A stretch of DNA of 64,000 nt from Haloactinopolyspora alba (lineage in GTDB: Bacteria; Actinomycetota; Actinomycetes; Jiangellales; Jiangellaceae). The first letter of the stretch is position 1. Each line of letters opens with the position of its first letter. Shown one piece after another: positions 44,165-53,399 of the stretch. The stretch lies in the NCBI RefSeq assembly GCF_003014555.1, contig NZ_PYGE01000001.1, positions 248,001-312,000 of the forward strand, written 5' to 3'. Position numbers and translations under genes: made by a program. Under the pieces are notes generated by a model that was given only the letters and a program-made list of their open reading frames with translations, had not been told where the DNA came from and did no database searches.

Positions 44165-45049
44165 ATGACCACAGTCGCCGTTGTCGGACTCGGCATCATG
44201 GGCGCGCCCATGGCCCGCAACCTGCTCGACGCGGGGTTCGACGTCGTCGGATGCAATCGCAGCCGCGCACCGGTCGACGCGTTCGTCGAGGCCGGTGGGC
44301 GGGGCGCGGACGACGTCGCCTCCGCCGTCGGCACCGCCGACGTCATCATCACCGTGCTGCCGGACGCCCCTGACGTCGCCGAGGTCACGTCCGGTCCGGA
44401 CGGCATCCTCGCGCACTGCCCGCGGGGTGCGCTGCACATCGACATGAGCACCATCGCGCCCGCCGCCGCGCGCGAGCTCGCCGAGGCGGCCGCCGAAGCC
44501 GGCGTGCGTTCCCTGGATGCCCCGGTCAGCGGCGGCGACCAGGGCGCCGCCGACGGCACGCTGTCCATCATGGTCGGAGGCGAGGCCGCCGACGTCGAGG
44601 AGGCCCGGCCGCTGTTCGAGGCGATGGGCTCGACCATCGAACACGTCGGCCCGTCCGGCGCCGGGCAGACGCTGAAGGCCGCGAACCAGCTCATCGTCGG
44701 CGGCACCATCCAGCTCGTCGCCGAGGCCATCGTGATGCTCGAGGCCTCCGGCGTCGACCCCGAGGCAGCGGTTCCCGTGCTCGCCGGCGGCATGGCCGGC
44801 AACCGGATCCTGGACCGCAAGGCCGAGGGCATGCTGAAACGGGACTTCACCCCCAGGTTCCGGGTCGACCTGCACCACAAGGACCTCGGCATCGTCCTCG
44901 ACACGGCGCGCGAGGCCGGCGCGACGATTCCGCTCGGCGCCGCGGTGGCTCAGCTGATGGGCGCCGCCCGTGCGCGCGGCGACGGGCAGCTCGACCACAC
45001 CGCGCTGTTGCGCCTGGTCGAGGAGCTGTCCGGGCGCTCCGGGGAGTGA
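44165..45049 (+). CDS. NAD(P)-dependent beta-hydroxyacid dehydrogenase (GarR/MmsB type)
   Basis: A 294-residue enzyme of the 3-hydroxyisobutyrate / tartronate semialdehyde reductase family. The cofactor loop is VVGLGIMGAPMARNLLDAGF; the substrate loop DAPVSGGDQGAADGTLSIMVG and the catalytic Lys in GQTLKAANQLIVGG are both present. Sequence favours 2-hydroxy-3-oxopropionate reductase, but no glyoxylate or glucarate genes are nearby. ATG with AGGGAG upstream, 18 bp after ppa. Confidence 0.85.
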   Translation: MTTVAVVGLGIMGAPMARNLLDAGFDVVGCNRSRAPVDAFVEAGGRGADDVASAVGTADVIITVLPDAPDVAEVTSGPDGILAHCPRGALHIDMSTIAPAAARELAEAAAEAGVRSLDAPVSGGDQGAADGTLSIMVGGEAADVEEARPLFEAMGSTIEHVGPSGAGQTLKAANQLIVGGTIQLVAEAIVMLEASGVDPEAAVPVLAGGMAGNRILDRKAEGMLKRDFTPRFRVDLHHKDLGIVLDTAREAGATIPLGAAVAQLMGAARARGDGQLDHTALLRLVEELSGRSGE

Positions 45050-45068
45050 GCGCATATCGTGTCATGTC

Positions 45069-46718
45069 GTGAGCGGGGGTGAGGAGGCGCGGACGGCAGC
45101 GATCGTCGTCGGGCCGCTGCTGCGGTACGTCGACGCGACGTCGGCGCTCGTGTGGGTCGAGACGGACCGGCCGTGCACCGTACGCGTGCTCGGCACCGAC
45201 GCCCGAACGTTCACCGTGCACGGACACCACTACGGCGTGGTCGAGATCGACGGGCTGACGCCGGGCACGTCCACCCGCTACGACGTCGCCCTGGACGGCC
45301 GGGTGGCGTGGCCGGAGCCCGGTTCGCCGTTCCCGCATCCGCGCATCCGCACGCCTGACACCGACCACGGCACGACCCGGCTGGTGTTCGGGTCGTGCCG
45401 GATGAGCGTCCCGCACGACTCGAGGCACGACCGTGTCTACGGCATCGACGCGCTGCGCGCCTACGCTCTCGGCCTGACGGTGGCCGACGACGCCGACTGG
45501 CCCGACCTGGTGGCGCTGCTGGGTGACCAGGTGTACGCCGACGAGACGTCGCCGGCGGCACGGGAGGTCATGGCCGCGCGCCGCGACCTCTCCGAGCCGC
45601 CCGGGGCCGAGATCGCCGATTTCGAGGAGTACACCCAGCTCTACCGGATCGCCTGGACCGATCCGGCGGTGCGCTGGCTGTTGTCGACGGTGCCGTCAGC
45701 GATGCTCTTCGACGACCACGACGTGCGCGACGACTGGAACACGTCGGCGACGTGGCGCGAGCAGATGGAGCGCACGCCGTGGTGGCGGGACCGGATCGTC
45801 GGTGGCATCGGAGCGTACTGGCTCTACCAGCACCTGGGGAACCTGTCACCTGCCGAACGGGCGGACGATCCGGTCCTGGCCGCGATGCGCGCGGCCGACG
45901 GCGACGCGGGCAGCGTGCTGGACGAGTTCGCGTCGACCGCCGACCGCGACCCGCCGTCGTACCGCTGGAGCTTCGTCCGTGACCTCGGGCCGGTGCGGCT
46001 GGTGATGATCGACTCGCGGTGCGGCCGGATGCTCGAGCCGGGCCGGCGCACCATCGTCGACGACGACGAGTGGTCGTGGATCGAGAGCCAGGCCCGCTCC
46101 GCCGCGCACGCGGACCACCTGCTGATCGGGAGCTCGCTGCCGTACCTTCTCCCGCAGGGCCTGCACGACCTCGAGGAGTGGAACGAGGCGGTGGCCGACG
46201 GAGCGTGGGGCCGGTGGTGCGCGGCGCCGGCCGAGGCGCTGCGCCAGGCCGTCGACCTGGAGCACTGGGCGGCGTTCGGCCGCTCGTTCCGGGCCATGGC
46301 GCGGCTGGTCACCGAGATCGCCACCACGCCGGACGGTCCCGGCACGATCAGTTTCCTCTCCGGCGACGTGCACTACTCCTACGGCGCCCGGATGAGCTAC
46401 CCGGGCGAGTCCGCACGGACCAGCCGCGTGCACCAGCTGGTCTGCTCGCCGCTGCGGAACCCGCTGAGCAGGACCATCCGTTACCTCAACGGTGCCGCCG
46501 CGTTCGCCGTCGCCCGCGTCGTCGGCTCGGCACTGATGCGCCTGGCCCGCGTCCCGGACGCGGGCGTCGACTGGTCGATCACGTCCGGACCCCGGTTCGA
46601 CAACGCACTGGCGACGCTCGAACTGAGCAACGGGGCGGGCCGGGTGCGGTGGCACACCGCGTGCAAGGGCAGCGACGGCGCCCCCGTCATGGACGAGATC
46701 ATGAGCGCGCAGTTGTGA
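45069..46718 (+). CDS. PhoD-like alkaline phosphatase family protein
   Basis: A 549-residue metallophosphoesterase. An N-terminal fibronectin-like segment (SALVWVETDRPCTVRVLG) precedes the catalytic domain with LVFGSCRMS, DLVALLGDQVYADE, LFDDHDVRDDWN, LVMIDSRCGRML and LSGDVHYSYGARM, which supply the metal ligands. No signal peptide or Tat motif is seen, unlike true PhoD, so it probably acts inside the cell on an unknown phosphoester. The GTG lies 20 nt after the previous stop; TATCGT is 8 nt upstream. Confidence 0.82.
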   Translation: MSGGEEARTAAIVVGPLLRYVDATSALVWVETDRPCTVRVLGTDARTFTVHGHHYGVVEIDGLTPGTSTRYDVALDGRVAWPEPGSPFPHPRIRTPDTDHGTTRLVFGSCRMSVPHDSRHDRVYGIDALRAYALGLTVADDADWPDLVALLGDQVYADETSPAAREVMAARRDLSEPPGAEIADFEEYTQLYRIAWTDPAVRWLLSTVPSAMLFDDHDVRDDWNTSATWREQMERTPWWRDRIVGGIGAYWLYQHLGNLSPAERADDPVLAAMRAADGDAGSVLDEFASTADRDPPSYRWSFVRDLGPVRLVMIDSRCGRMLEPGRRTIVDDDEWSWIESQARSAAHADHLLIGSSLPYLLPQGLHDLEEWNEAVADGAWGRWCAAPAEALRQAVDLEHWAAFGRSFRAMARLVTEIATTPDGPGTISFLSGDVHYSYGARMSYPGESARTSRVHQLVCSPLRNPLSRTIRYLNGAAAFAVARVVGSALMRLARVPDAGVDWSITSGPRFDNALATLELSNGAGRVRWHTACKGSDGAPVMDEIMSAQL

Positions 46719-46776
46719 CCCGGCCCCTGCTGCATTGGTGTGGGCCATGTCGGGTCGGCTGCGTTCCGTTCGAGTC

Positions 46777-46815
46777 GGGTGACACCAGTGGCAACTGTTG
46801 ACCACGGCGTCACCC
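46777..46815. repeat. Single intergenic inverted repeat with GGCAAC core
   Basis: GGGTGAC (46777-46783) and GTCACCC (46809-46815) are perfect arms around a loop containing GGCAACTGTTG. The order GTGAC, GGCAAC, GTCACC matches the units at 33896-34063. It lies in the 185-bp gap between the convergent phosphatase and lipid kinase genes, where no gene is seen. Confidence 0.5.
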
Positions 46816-46903
46816 CTTTCCGACGACGACGCCCTCCTGAGCGCGGACGCCTCGTCGTGTGAAGTCCGCGGCACTGCAACCGCGCGACTTGCGACGGCGC
46901 TGG

Positions 46904-47797
46904 TCACTCCGGCACCCGAACGGTGAGGGCACCGGGATGCACGGTCCAGGTGCGACCGGTCGCGTCGAGCCGCGACAGCTCGCCGTCGGCGTTCGACGGC
47001 ACCGCGACGCCGTCGACCGTCACCCGATGGCCGCGCCGGAGCACGACGTCCTCGCGGCGCGGATGCCGTCCGCGGGCGAGAGCGAAGCCGTACGCCATCC
47101 GCGCCCACCACCCGGTCGAGTACGACACGACCAGGTCGACGTACCCGTCATCGGGGCTCGCGTGCGGAGCGACCGGCGCGCCGCCGCCGATGGTCACCCC
47201 GTTGCCCAGGGCCACCATCAACACTCGGCGGCGGCCGTCGGCCACCACGTCGCCGTCCAGCCGGATCCGCAGCGGCCAGCCCTGATCGAGCATCCCCGCG
47301 CAGAGGCTGCCGAACGGGTAGGCGAAGCGCCCGAGCCGTCGTTTCAACGGCGCCGCGCGGCGTGCGGCGTCGGCGCCCACGCCCAGGTGGACCGCGTTCG
47401 CCACGACACCGCCGGCGTCGTCGGTCAGCACGTCGAGCCGGCGCTCCCGCCCGGACACGACCACCTCGGCCGCCGCGAGGGGGTCCAACGGCAGGTTCAA
47501 CGTCCGCGCCAGATCGTTCCCGGTGCCCATCGGGACGATGCCGAGCCCACGGTTGCCCTGGTCGACCTGCCCGAGCCGGTAGAGCGCGGCCACCACCGCG
47601 TGCACCGACCCGTCACCGCCCAGCACCACCGGCATCCGCTGCTCGTGCCGCTCGAGCACCGAGGCCAGTTCGGACAGGTCGTCGAGCCGTGCGACGTGGA
47701 CGTCGGCGCGGGCGCGCAACGCAGCGACGACGGCGTCGCGGCTCGCGCCGCCGCTGCTGCCCGCGTGACCGTTGGTGATGACGAGCAGTCCGTGCAC
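46904..47797 (-). CDS. Diacylglycerol/lipid kinase family protein
   Basis: A 297-residue DAGK-fold kinase. The nucleotide loop is PVVLGGDGSVHAVVAAL, followed by GIVPMGTGNDLARTL, the typical GGDG and GTGND pair; a beta-rich C-terminal domain ends with DGELSRLDATGR. It phosphorylates diacylglycerol, sphingoid base or another lipid; the substrate is open. The GTG at 47797 has GGAGG close upstream and family similarity starts there. Confidence 0.87.
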   Translation of the reverse strand: MHGLLVITNGHAGSSGGASRDAVVAALRARADVHVARLDDLSELASVLERHEQRMPVVLGGDGSVHAVVAALYRLGQVDQGNRGLGIVPMGTGNDLARTLNLPLDPLAAAEVVVSGRERRLDVLTDDAGGVVANAVHLGVGADAARRAAPLKRRLGRFAYPFGSLCAGMLDQGWPLRIRLDGDVVADGRRRVLMVALGNGVTIGGGAPVAPHASPDDGYVDLVVSYSTGWWARMAYGFALARGRHPRREDVVLRRGHRVTVDGVAVPSNADGELSRLDATGRTWTVHPGALTVRVPE

Positions 47798-47933
47798 GTG
47801 TCCTCCGCTTCGGTCCCGGCGCGTGCACCGTCTGCCCACCACCGATGCACGCCGCCGACATGCTCAACGCCGCGGCCGCTCCCGTCGTTCCGCGCGCCCG
47901 TGGTTTCATGACCTCGACAGCGAGGAGATCATC

Positions 47934-48494
47934 ATGGCCGACCTGATCTACACGGCGATCACGTCCCTGGACGGCTACATCGCGGACGAGAACGGCTCGT
48001 TCGACTGGGCCGTACCGGACGAAGAGATACACGCATTCATCAACGACCTCGAGCGGCCGGTCGGCACCTACGTCTACGGCCGCCGGATGTACGAGACCAT
48101 GGCCGTCTGGGAGACCGACCAGACACTCGCCGACCAATCGCCGCTGATGCGCGACTTCGCGCAGGTGTGGCAGGCCGCCGACAAGATCGTCTTCTCCGGG
48201 ACGCTCGAGGCGGTGTCCACCACGAGAACGCGGATCGAGCGGACGTTCGACGCGGCGACCGTCCGGCGGCTGAAGGCGAGCACCGCCCACAACCTCAGCA
48301 TCGGCGGAGCCGAGATCGCCGGTCACGCCATCCGGACCGGGCTCGTCGACGAATGCCGCCTGTTCGTGAACCCGGTGGTGGTCGGTGGCGGCACCCGGGC
48401 GCTGCCCGACGGCGCCCGCCTCGATCTCGATCTGGTGGACGAGCGCCGCTTCGGCAACGGCGTCGTCTACCTCGACTATCGCACGCGGCCGTAG
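47934..48494 (+). CDS. RibD C-terminal / dihydrofolate-reductase-fold protein
   Basis: A 186-residue NADPH-binding reductase-fold protein. It opens with LIYTAITSLDGYIADENGSF, then YVYGRRMYETMAVWE, LSIGGAEIAGHAIRTGLVDE and VNPVVVGGGTRALP, all typical of the family common in actinobacteria. It is distinct from housekeeping FolA. ATG follows AGGAG. It overlaps the 3' end of the convergent NlpC gene by 19 bp. Confidence 0.87.
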   Translation: MADLIYTAITSLDGYIADENGSFDWAVPDEEIHAFINDLERPVGTYVYGRRMYETMAVWETDQTLADQSPLMRDFAQVWQAADKIVFSGTLEAVSTTRTRIERTFDAATVRRLKASTAHNLSIGGAEIAGHAIRTGLVDECRLFVNPVVVGGGTRALPDGARLDLDLVDERRFGNGVVYLDYRTRP

Positions 48495-49921
48495 AACGCC
48501 GGGTCCACCCAGTAGAAGACGTCCTGCACCTCGACGGGCTTGCCCTCTCTCGGCGCGTGGATCATCTGACCGTCGCCGACGTACAACCCCACGTGGTACA
48601 CACCGGAGGTCTGCCCGTTGTCCGACCAGAAGATCAGGTCGCCCGGACGCAGGTCCGCGTAGGACACCCGGGACGTCTGCTGCGCCTGCGCGACGCTCCA
48701 GTGCGGCAGGCTCACCCCGCCGGCCTCCCAGGCGCGCATGGTCAGCCCGGAGCAGTCGAACGAGTCCGGCCCGTCGGCACCCCACTCGTAGGGCTTGCCG
48801 AGCTGGGCGTACGCATAGTCGACCGCTGCTGCGGCCCCCGAAGCCGGTGGGTCCGGGTCCGGATCGGGCTCCGGGTCCGGATCGGGTTCCGGGGGCTCGG
48901 GGTCCGGCTCGGGTGGCTCGGGGTCTGGCGTGCGGCTCGGCTCCGGATCGGGTTCGGGTTCGGTTTCCGGAGGCTCGGGTTCCGAAGGCTCGGGGTCTGG
49001 CGTACGGCTCGGCTCCGGCGTGGACGTCGGTGTCCGGGACGGCGGCGGCGTGGTGGGGTCTGCCGTCGGCTCCGGCTCGGCCGTCGCCTCAGGCGTCTCG
49101 GGTGTCTCGGGCGTCTCGCCCGGCGGCTCCGGTGACGGGGTCGCGTTCTCGCGTTCTTCACGCTCGCGTTCCGCGGCCTCGCGCGCCGCCAGGGCCTCCT
49201 GCCGGCGGCGTTCCAGCTCTGCAGTGGTGCCCCGGGCCGCCGCCAGCTGGTCCAGGGCCGCGTCGCGTTCGGCCTCGACGGCGGCGAGCGTGCGCTCCTG
49301 CTCGGTGACGGCGGCTTGGGCGTCCGCGCGGGCGGCCCGTGCGGCCTCGGCCGCCTGCTCTTGCTGCTCCACCGCTTCCGCTGCCTGGGCGGCGGCACGT
49401 TCGGCGGCTGCCTCGGCGTCGGCCGCCCGCCGGTACATCCCGGCGTGCGATCCGGTGACGGACCGCAGCGCGGCGGCCCGGTCGTACAGGGCGGACCCGT
49501 CCGTGGCCCCCAGCAGCATGCCGACCGTGGACAGCTCTCCGCCGCGGCTGTACGACGCCGCGGCCATCCGGCCGAGCTCGACCCGCGCGCGCTCGGCAGC
49601 CGCGTCCTTCCTCGCTGCCCGGTCCTTCGCCTCGGCTGCCGCGTCCTCGGCCTCGGCCAGCCGCACGCGGGCGCCGTTGTACCGCTCGACCGCACGCGCG
49701 ACGCGGACGTGCAGCTGGTCGGCGCGCGCGGCGAGGTCGTCGAGCCGCGCTTCGAGCGTGGCCACCGTCCGGCCCGCGGCCGTCTGCGCGTCGCGCGCGT
49801 CCTGCAGATCCTGCTCGGTGGGATACGACGGGCCGTCAGCAGGGGCGGCGTCAGCGGCCGGGGTCAGCACCCCGGTCATGAGTGCGCCGGTCGCCAGCCC
49901 TGCGATGACTCCCCTGCGCAT
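48476..49921 (-). CDS. Secreted NlpC/P60 peptidoglycan hydrolase (RipA-like)
   Basis: A 481-residue cell-wall hydrolase. Signal peptide (about 1-26), a long Ala/Glu/Arg-rich coiled coil to about 250, a Pro/Glu/Asp/Thr-rich repetitive linker, then the NlpC/P60 domain with catalytic Cys in FDCSGLTMRAW and the His residues in VYHVGLYVG and MIHAP. It cuts D-Glu/meso-DAP bonds, probably at the septum. The ATG at 49921 has GGAGG 7 nt upstream; the in-frame TTG two codons earlier overlaps that site. Confidence 0.9.
   Translation of the reverse strand: MRRGVIAGLATGALMTGVLTPAADAAPADGPSYPTEQDLQDARDAQTAAGRTVATLEARLDDLAARADQLHVRVARAVERYNGARVRLAEAEDAAAEAKDRAARKDAAAERARVELGRMAAASYSRGGELSTVGMLLGATDGSALYDRAAALRSVTGSHAGMYRRAADAEAAAERAAAQAAEAVEQQEQAAEAARAARADAQAAVTEQERTLAAVEAERDAALDQLAAARGTTAELERRRQEALAAREAAEREREERENATPSPEPPGETPETPETPEATAEPEPTADPTTPPPSRTPTSTPEPSRTPDPEPSEPEPPETEPEPDPEPSRTPDPEPPEPDPEPPEPDPDPEPDPDPDPPASGAAAAVDYAYAQLGKPYEWGADGPDSFDCSGLTMRAWEAGGVSLPHWSVAQAQQTSRVSYADLRPGDLIFWSDNGQTSGVYHVGLYVGDGQMIHAPREGKPVEVQDVFYWVDPAFYGRVR
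48845..49140 (-). repeat. Pro/Glu/Asp-rich coding repeat in the NlpC linker
   Basis: Short CCGGAXCCG-type units repeat throughout, encoding PEPSRTPDPEPSEP-like segments twice and long PDPEP runs. It forms an extended acidic spacer between coiled coil and catalytic domain; its length is likely to vary between strains. Confidence 0.7.
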
Positions 49922-50159
49922 CGTCAACCTCCCCCGTCACAACTGCCACAGGAAGGGAGCCTAGCCACCAGAGTCCCGTGACGGAACACCAGTCACAGAA
50001 TTTTCACCAACTATTCGGCGTGTCGCCTTGACGAACTACGTCGTTGTCATTCTTGCCAATGTCTGTGCGCTACACCTTCTCGTCCGCCGACTTGCGAGGC
50101 GGTGGCAGGGCGTCCGGGGGAGGGTGCGCGTCATCCACCGGAATCGCCTGGGACGGATG

Positions 50160-50627
50160 TCACGCGTCGGTGTCGCCTTCACGCGGGGTCTGGCTCCTCC
50201 GCAGCAGCGACGACAGCACGATGACGCTGCGCGTGCGGGCGACGAACGGTTCGGCGGAGATCTGCGTCAGCACCCGCTCGAAGTGCTGCATGTCGCCCGC
50301 GAACACGTGCAACAGCGCGTCCGCGTCGCCGGTGACGGTGAAGGCCTCCACGACCTCGGGGTAGGTCCGTGTCCGCTCGAGGATCTCCGCGCCCGACGTG
50401 CGCCGGTTGCAGAACAGCTCGACATAGGCCTCGGTGCTCCAGCCGATCGCGGAGGGCTCGACGCGTGCGGTGAATCCGGTGACCACGCCGCGGGCTCGGA
50501 GGCGGTCGACGCGTCGCTTCACCGCCGGCGCCGACAGGTTGACCTTGGCGCCGATGGCTCCGTAGCTGGCCCGCCCGTCCACCAGCAGGGCACGGACGAT
50601 CTGCTCGTCCAGAGCATCGAGGGTCAC
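50160..50627 (-). CDS. Lrp/AsnC-family regulator
   Basis: A 155-residue Lrp/AsnC protein: N-terminal winged helix (LDEQIVRALLVDGRASYGAI, NLSAPAVKRRVDRLRARGVV) and a C-terminal RAM-type ligand domain (VVEAFTVTGDADALLHVFAG). The GTG at 50627 is chosen since family similarity begins there; a GTG at 50690 would add 21 poorly conserved residues. It lies next to ddaH and rocD and probably responds to arginine, ornithine or a related amino acid. Confidence 0.83.
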   Translation of the reverse strand: MTLDALDEQIVRALLVDGRASYGAIGAKVNLSAPAVKRRVDRLRARGVVTGFTARVEPSAIGWSTEAYVELFCNRRTSGAEILERTRTYPEVVEAFTVTGDADALLHVFAGDMQHFERVLTQISAEPFVARTRSVIVLSSLLRRSQTPREGDTDA

Positions 50628-50722
50628 CGGAAGATTCTGTCCCTTCGCGGCACACTCACTCAACGATCCGCCGGATTCAGCGGCACTCACGGCAGCTTCG
50701 TTGCGCGCGACCGGACGGCCGG

Positions 50723-50734
50723 TACCGTGCCGTC
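50723..50734 (+). promoter_or_regulatory. TANNNT -10 element 6 nt before the DUF952 start
   Basis: TACCGT (50723-50728) is followed by 6 nt and ATG at 50735, with no Shine-Dalgarno sequence. The pattern predicts a leaderless mRNA. Confidence 0.5.
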
Positions 50735-51118
50735 ATGCGCCGGATCCTGCACCTCGCGAAGCGCTCGGACTGGGAAGCCGCCCGGCTCGACGGCACGTAT
50801 CGGTGGTCGACCCGCGACGCCACCGTCGCCGACACCGGGTTCGTGCACGCCTCGACGTCGGCACAACTGCCGCGCGTCGCCGCCATGGCCTACGCGGATC
50901 TGCCGTCGGCGGATCTGGTGGTCCTGGTCGTGGACCTCGACACCCTGACGTCGCAGGGCATAGAGGTCCGCTGGGAGAGCCTCGACGGCGCAGCCGAGCC
51001 GTTCCCGCACGTCTACGCCCCGCTGCCCACGTCGGCCGTCATCGCGGTGCTGGACGTCGACGACGACGGCGCGGGCGGGCACGCGATGCCCGATGTCACC
51101 GGTTTCGCCGTGGCTTGA
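50735..51118 (+). CDS. DUF952 family protein
   Basis: A 127-residue protein of the DUF952 family, whose function is unknown. It opens with MRRILHLAKRSDWEAA and has the core FVHASTSAQLPRVAAM and a WESLDGAAEPFPHVYAPL segment that form the family signature. It lies between the divergent Lrp gene and ddaH but has its own apparent promoter. Confidence 0.85.
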   Translation: MRRILHLAKRSDWEAARLDGTYRWSTRDATVADTGFVHASTSAQLPRVAAMAYADLPSADLVVLVVDLDTLTSQGIEVRWESLDGAAEPFPHVYAPLPTSAVIAVLDVDDDGAGGHAMPDVTGFAVA

Positions 51119-51146
51119 CACCGAGCACGACGGCCTGGCGTCAGTC

Positions 51147-51189
51147 GACGCAACAATTCGTTCGTACAACGCCTTCAGACGCAACGTTC
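51147..51189 (+). promoter_or_regulatory. Direct repeats upstream of ddaH
   Basis: GACGCAACAATTC (51147-51159) and GACGCAACGTTC (51178-51189) are direct repeats exactly 31 bp apart, close to three helical turns. They lie in the gap before ddaH and are candidate sites for the adjacent Lrp/AsnC protein. Confidence 0.4.
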
Positions 51190-51253
51190 TGCCTGTATGA
51201 GCGCAATGGAACGGTATCGATGCGCAGCCTCCCGCTGCCCTACCTTTGCTGCT

Positions 51254-52159
51254 GTGACCGTGTATGCAACACCACCGCTGACCAGCGGTTCCGCAGCCCC
51301 GACAGCACCCCGCTCCGCGACCGTGCGCGACTACGTCATGTGCCCGCCCGAGCACTTCGACGTGCAGTACGCGATCAACGTGTGGATGGATCCGGCGCGC
51401 CCGGTGGACCGGGACCTCGCCTACCGGCAGTGGCGCGATCTCCGCGACGTGTACGAGCGCCTCGGGCACCGCGTGCGCGTCCTCGACCCGCTCCCCGGCC
51501 TGCCCGACATGGTGTTCGCGGCGAACGGGTCGTTCGTGGTCGGTGACCACGCGCTCGGCGCGCGGTTCAGAGAGCTGGTGCGAGAGCCGGAAGCTCCGGC
51601 GCACCGGAGCTGGCTGGAGAACGCCGGCGTCACCGTGCACGCACCCACCGCCGTCAACGAGGGCGAGGGTGACTTCGCCTGGGCCGGCACCCGCATCCTC
51701 GCCGGCGCCGGGTTCCGTTCCGACCCGGCCGCGCACGCCGACCTCGAGGCGACGTTCGGCGTGCCGGTCGTGCCCCTCGAGCTCGTCGACCCGCGCTTCT
51801 ACCACCTGGACACCGCACTCGCGGTGCTGGACGCGACCACGATCGCCTACTACCCGCCGGCGTTCGCGCCGCACAGCCGGGAGCTGCTCGCCGAGATGTA
51901 CCCGGACGCCGTCGTCGCGACCGAGCAGGACGCGCTGGTGCTCGGCCTGAACGCGGTCAGCGACGGCCGCCACGTCGTCCTCGCCGAGCAGGCGCGCGAC
52001 CTCGCCGGCGCCGTCGCCGCCGTCGGGTTCGAGCCGGTCCCGGTCGACGTGTCCGAGCTGTTGAAAGCCGGCGGTGGCGTGAAGTGCGCGACACTGGAAC
52101 TGCACCGCCCGGCTCCCGCGATCATCCCCGCATCCACCACCGACGAGGAGCACCCGTGA
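51254..52159 (+). CDS. ddaH: Dimethylarginine dimethylaminohydrolase
   Basis: A 301-residue member of the amidinotransferase/arginine-deiminase superfamily, best matched to DDAH, which hydrolyses methylated arginine (or arginine-like guanidines) to citrulline. Active-site elements are seen: NGSFV, the acidic GEGDFAW, His in FYHLDTALAVL and the nucleophile Cys in GGGVKCATLEL. The start is uncertain (GTG 51254 or ATG 51197, neither with a good ribosome site). It overlaps rocD by 4 bp, placing it in amino acid breakdown. Confidence 0.83.
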   Translation: MTVYATPPLTSGSAAPTAPRSATVRDYVMCPPEHFDVQYAINVWMDPARPVDRDLAYRQWRDLRDVYERLGHRVRVLDPLPGLPDMVFAANGSFVVGDHALGARFRELVREPEAPAHRSWLENAGVTVHAPTAVNEGEGDFAWAGTRILAGAGFRSDPAAHADLEATFGVPVVPLELVDPRFYHLDTALAVLDATTIAYYPPAFAPHSRELLAEMYPDAVVATEQDALVLGLNAVSDGRHVVLAEQARDLAGAVAAVGFEPVPVDVSELLKAGGGVKCATLELHRPAPAIIPASTTDEEHP

Positions 52160-53379
52160 CCGTTCACACCGGCCGCACCGACGAGCTCATCACGCTGACC
52201 GAGCGCGTCACGGCGCACAACTACCATCCGCTCCCGGTCGTCGCCGCCGAAGCCGAGGGCGCCTGGGTCACCGACGTCGACGGCCGTCGCTACCTCGACT
52301 GCCTGGCGGCCTACTCGGCCCTGAACTTCGGGCACCGGCACCCGGACATCGTGGCGGCCGTACGTGAACAGCTCGACCGGCTGACGCTGACCAGCCGCGC
52401 GTTCCATCACGACCAGCTCGGCCCGTTCGCCCGCGAGCTCGGCGAGCTCGCGGGCAAGGACCTCGTGCTGCCGATGAACACCGGCGCCGAGGCCGTCGAG
52501 ACCGGACTCAAGGTCGCACGGAAGTGGGGCTACGAGGTCAAGGGCGTGCCCGAGGACCGCGCGACCATCGTCGTCGCCGAGGGAAACTTCCACGGCCGCA
52601 CCATCAGCGTGGTGAGCTTCTCGACCGATCCCGAGGCGCGTACCCACTTCGGTCCGTACACGCCCGGTTTCCGGGTGGTTCCGTACGGTGACGCGGCAGC
52701 CGTCGCCGACGCGATCGACGACACGACGGTCGCGGTGCTGATCGAACCGATCCAGGGCGAAGCGGGGGTCGTCGTCCCGCCGGACGGGTACCTGTCGAAG
52801 GTGCGCCAGCTCTGTGACGCCCGCAACGTGCTGTTGGTCGCCGACGAGATCCAGTCCGGGCTCGGGCGCACCGGAACGACCTTCGCCTGCGAGCACGAGA
52901 ACGTCGTCCCTGATCTGTACCTGCTGGGCAAGGCGCTGGGCGGTGGCATCGTCCCGGTGTCGGCGGTGGTCGGCGACCACGCCGTGCTGGACGTCATCCA
53001 CCCCGGCGAGCACGGCAGCACCTTCGGTGGCAACCCGCTGGCGTGTGCCGCCGGGCTGGCCGTGGTCGGCATGCTGGCCACCGGCACGTGGCAGCGTCGT
53101 GCCGCGGAGCTCGGCGAGCACCTGCACGCGCGGCTGCGCGAACTGGTCGGCCACGGTGTGGTCGCGGTCCGCGGCCGCGGGCTGTGGGCCGGCGTGGACA
53201 TCGACCCCGATCTGATGACCGGCCGCGCGGCAAGCGAGGCGCTGCTGGACGAAGGCGTCCTGGTCAAGGACACCCACGGGTCGAGCATCCGGCTCGCACC
53301 GCCGCTGGTCGTCAGCCGGGACGAGATCGACCTCGCCGTCGACGCGCTGGCGCGGGTGCTCTCCCGGCATGCCGCCTGA
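52156..53379 (+). CDS. rocD: Ornithine aminotransferase
   Basis: A 407-residue class III PLP transaminase moving the delta-amino group of ornithine to 2-oxoglutarate. Marks are LNFGHRHPDIVAAVREQLDR, NTGAEAVETGLKVARKW, EGNFHGRTISVVSFS, LIEPIQGEAGVVVPP, LVADEIQSGLGRTG and the PLP Lys in YLLGKALGGGIVPVSA. GTG at 52156 follows GAGGAG and overlaps the ddaH stop. Confidence 0.93.
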   Translation: MTVHTGRTDELITLTERVTAHNYHPLPVVAAEAEGAWVTDVDGRRYLDCLAAYSALNFGHRHPDIVAAVREQLDRLTLTSRAFHHDQLGPFARELGELAGKDLVLPMNTGAEAVETGLKVARKWGYEVKGVPEDRATIVVAEGNFHGRTISVVSFSTDPEARTHFGPYTPGFRVVPYGDAAAVADAIDDTTVAVLIEPIQGEAGVVVPPDGYLSKVRQLCDARNVLLVADEIQSGLGRTGTTFACEHENVVPDLYLLGKALGGGIVPVSAVVGDHAVLDVIHPGEHGSTFGGNPLACAAGLAVVGMLATGTWQRRAAELGEHLHARLRELVGHGVVAVRGRGLWAGVDIDPDLMTGRAASEALLDEGVLVKDTHGSSIRLAPPLVVSRDEIDLAVDALARVLSRHAA

Positions 53380-53399
53380 GCCGTCGCCGGGCAGAGGCG

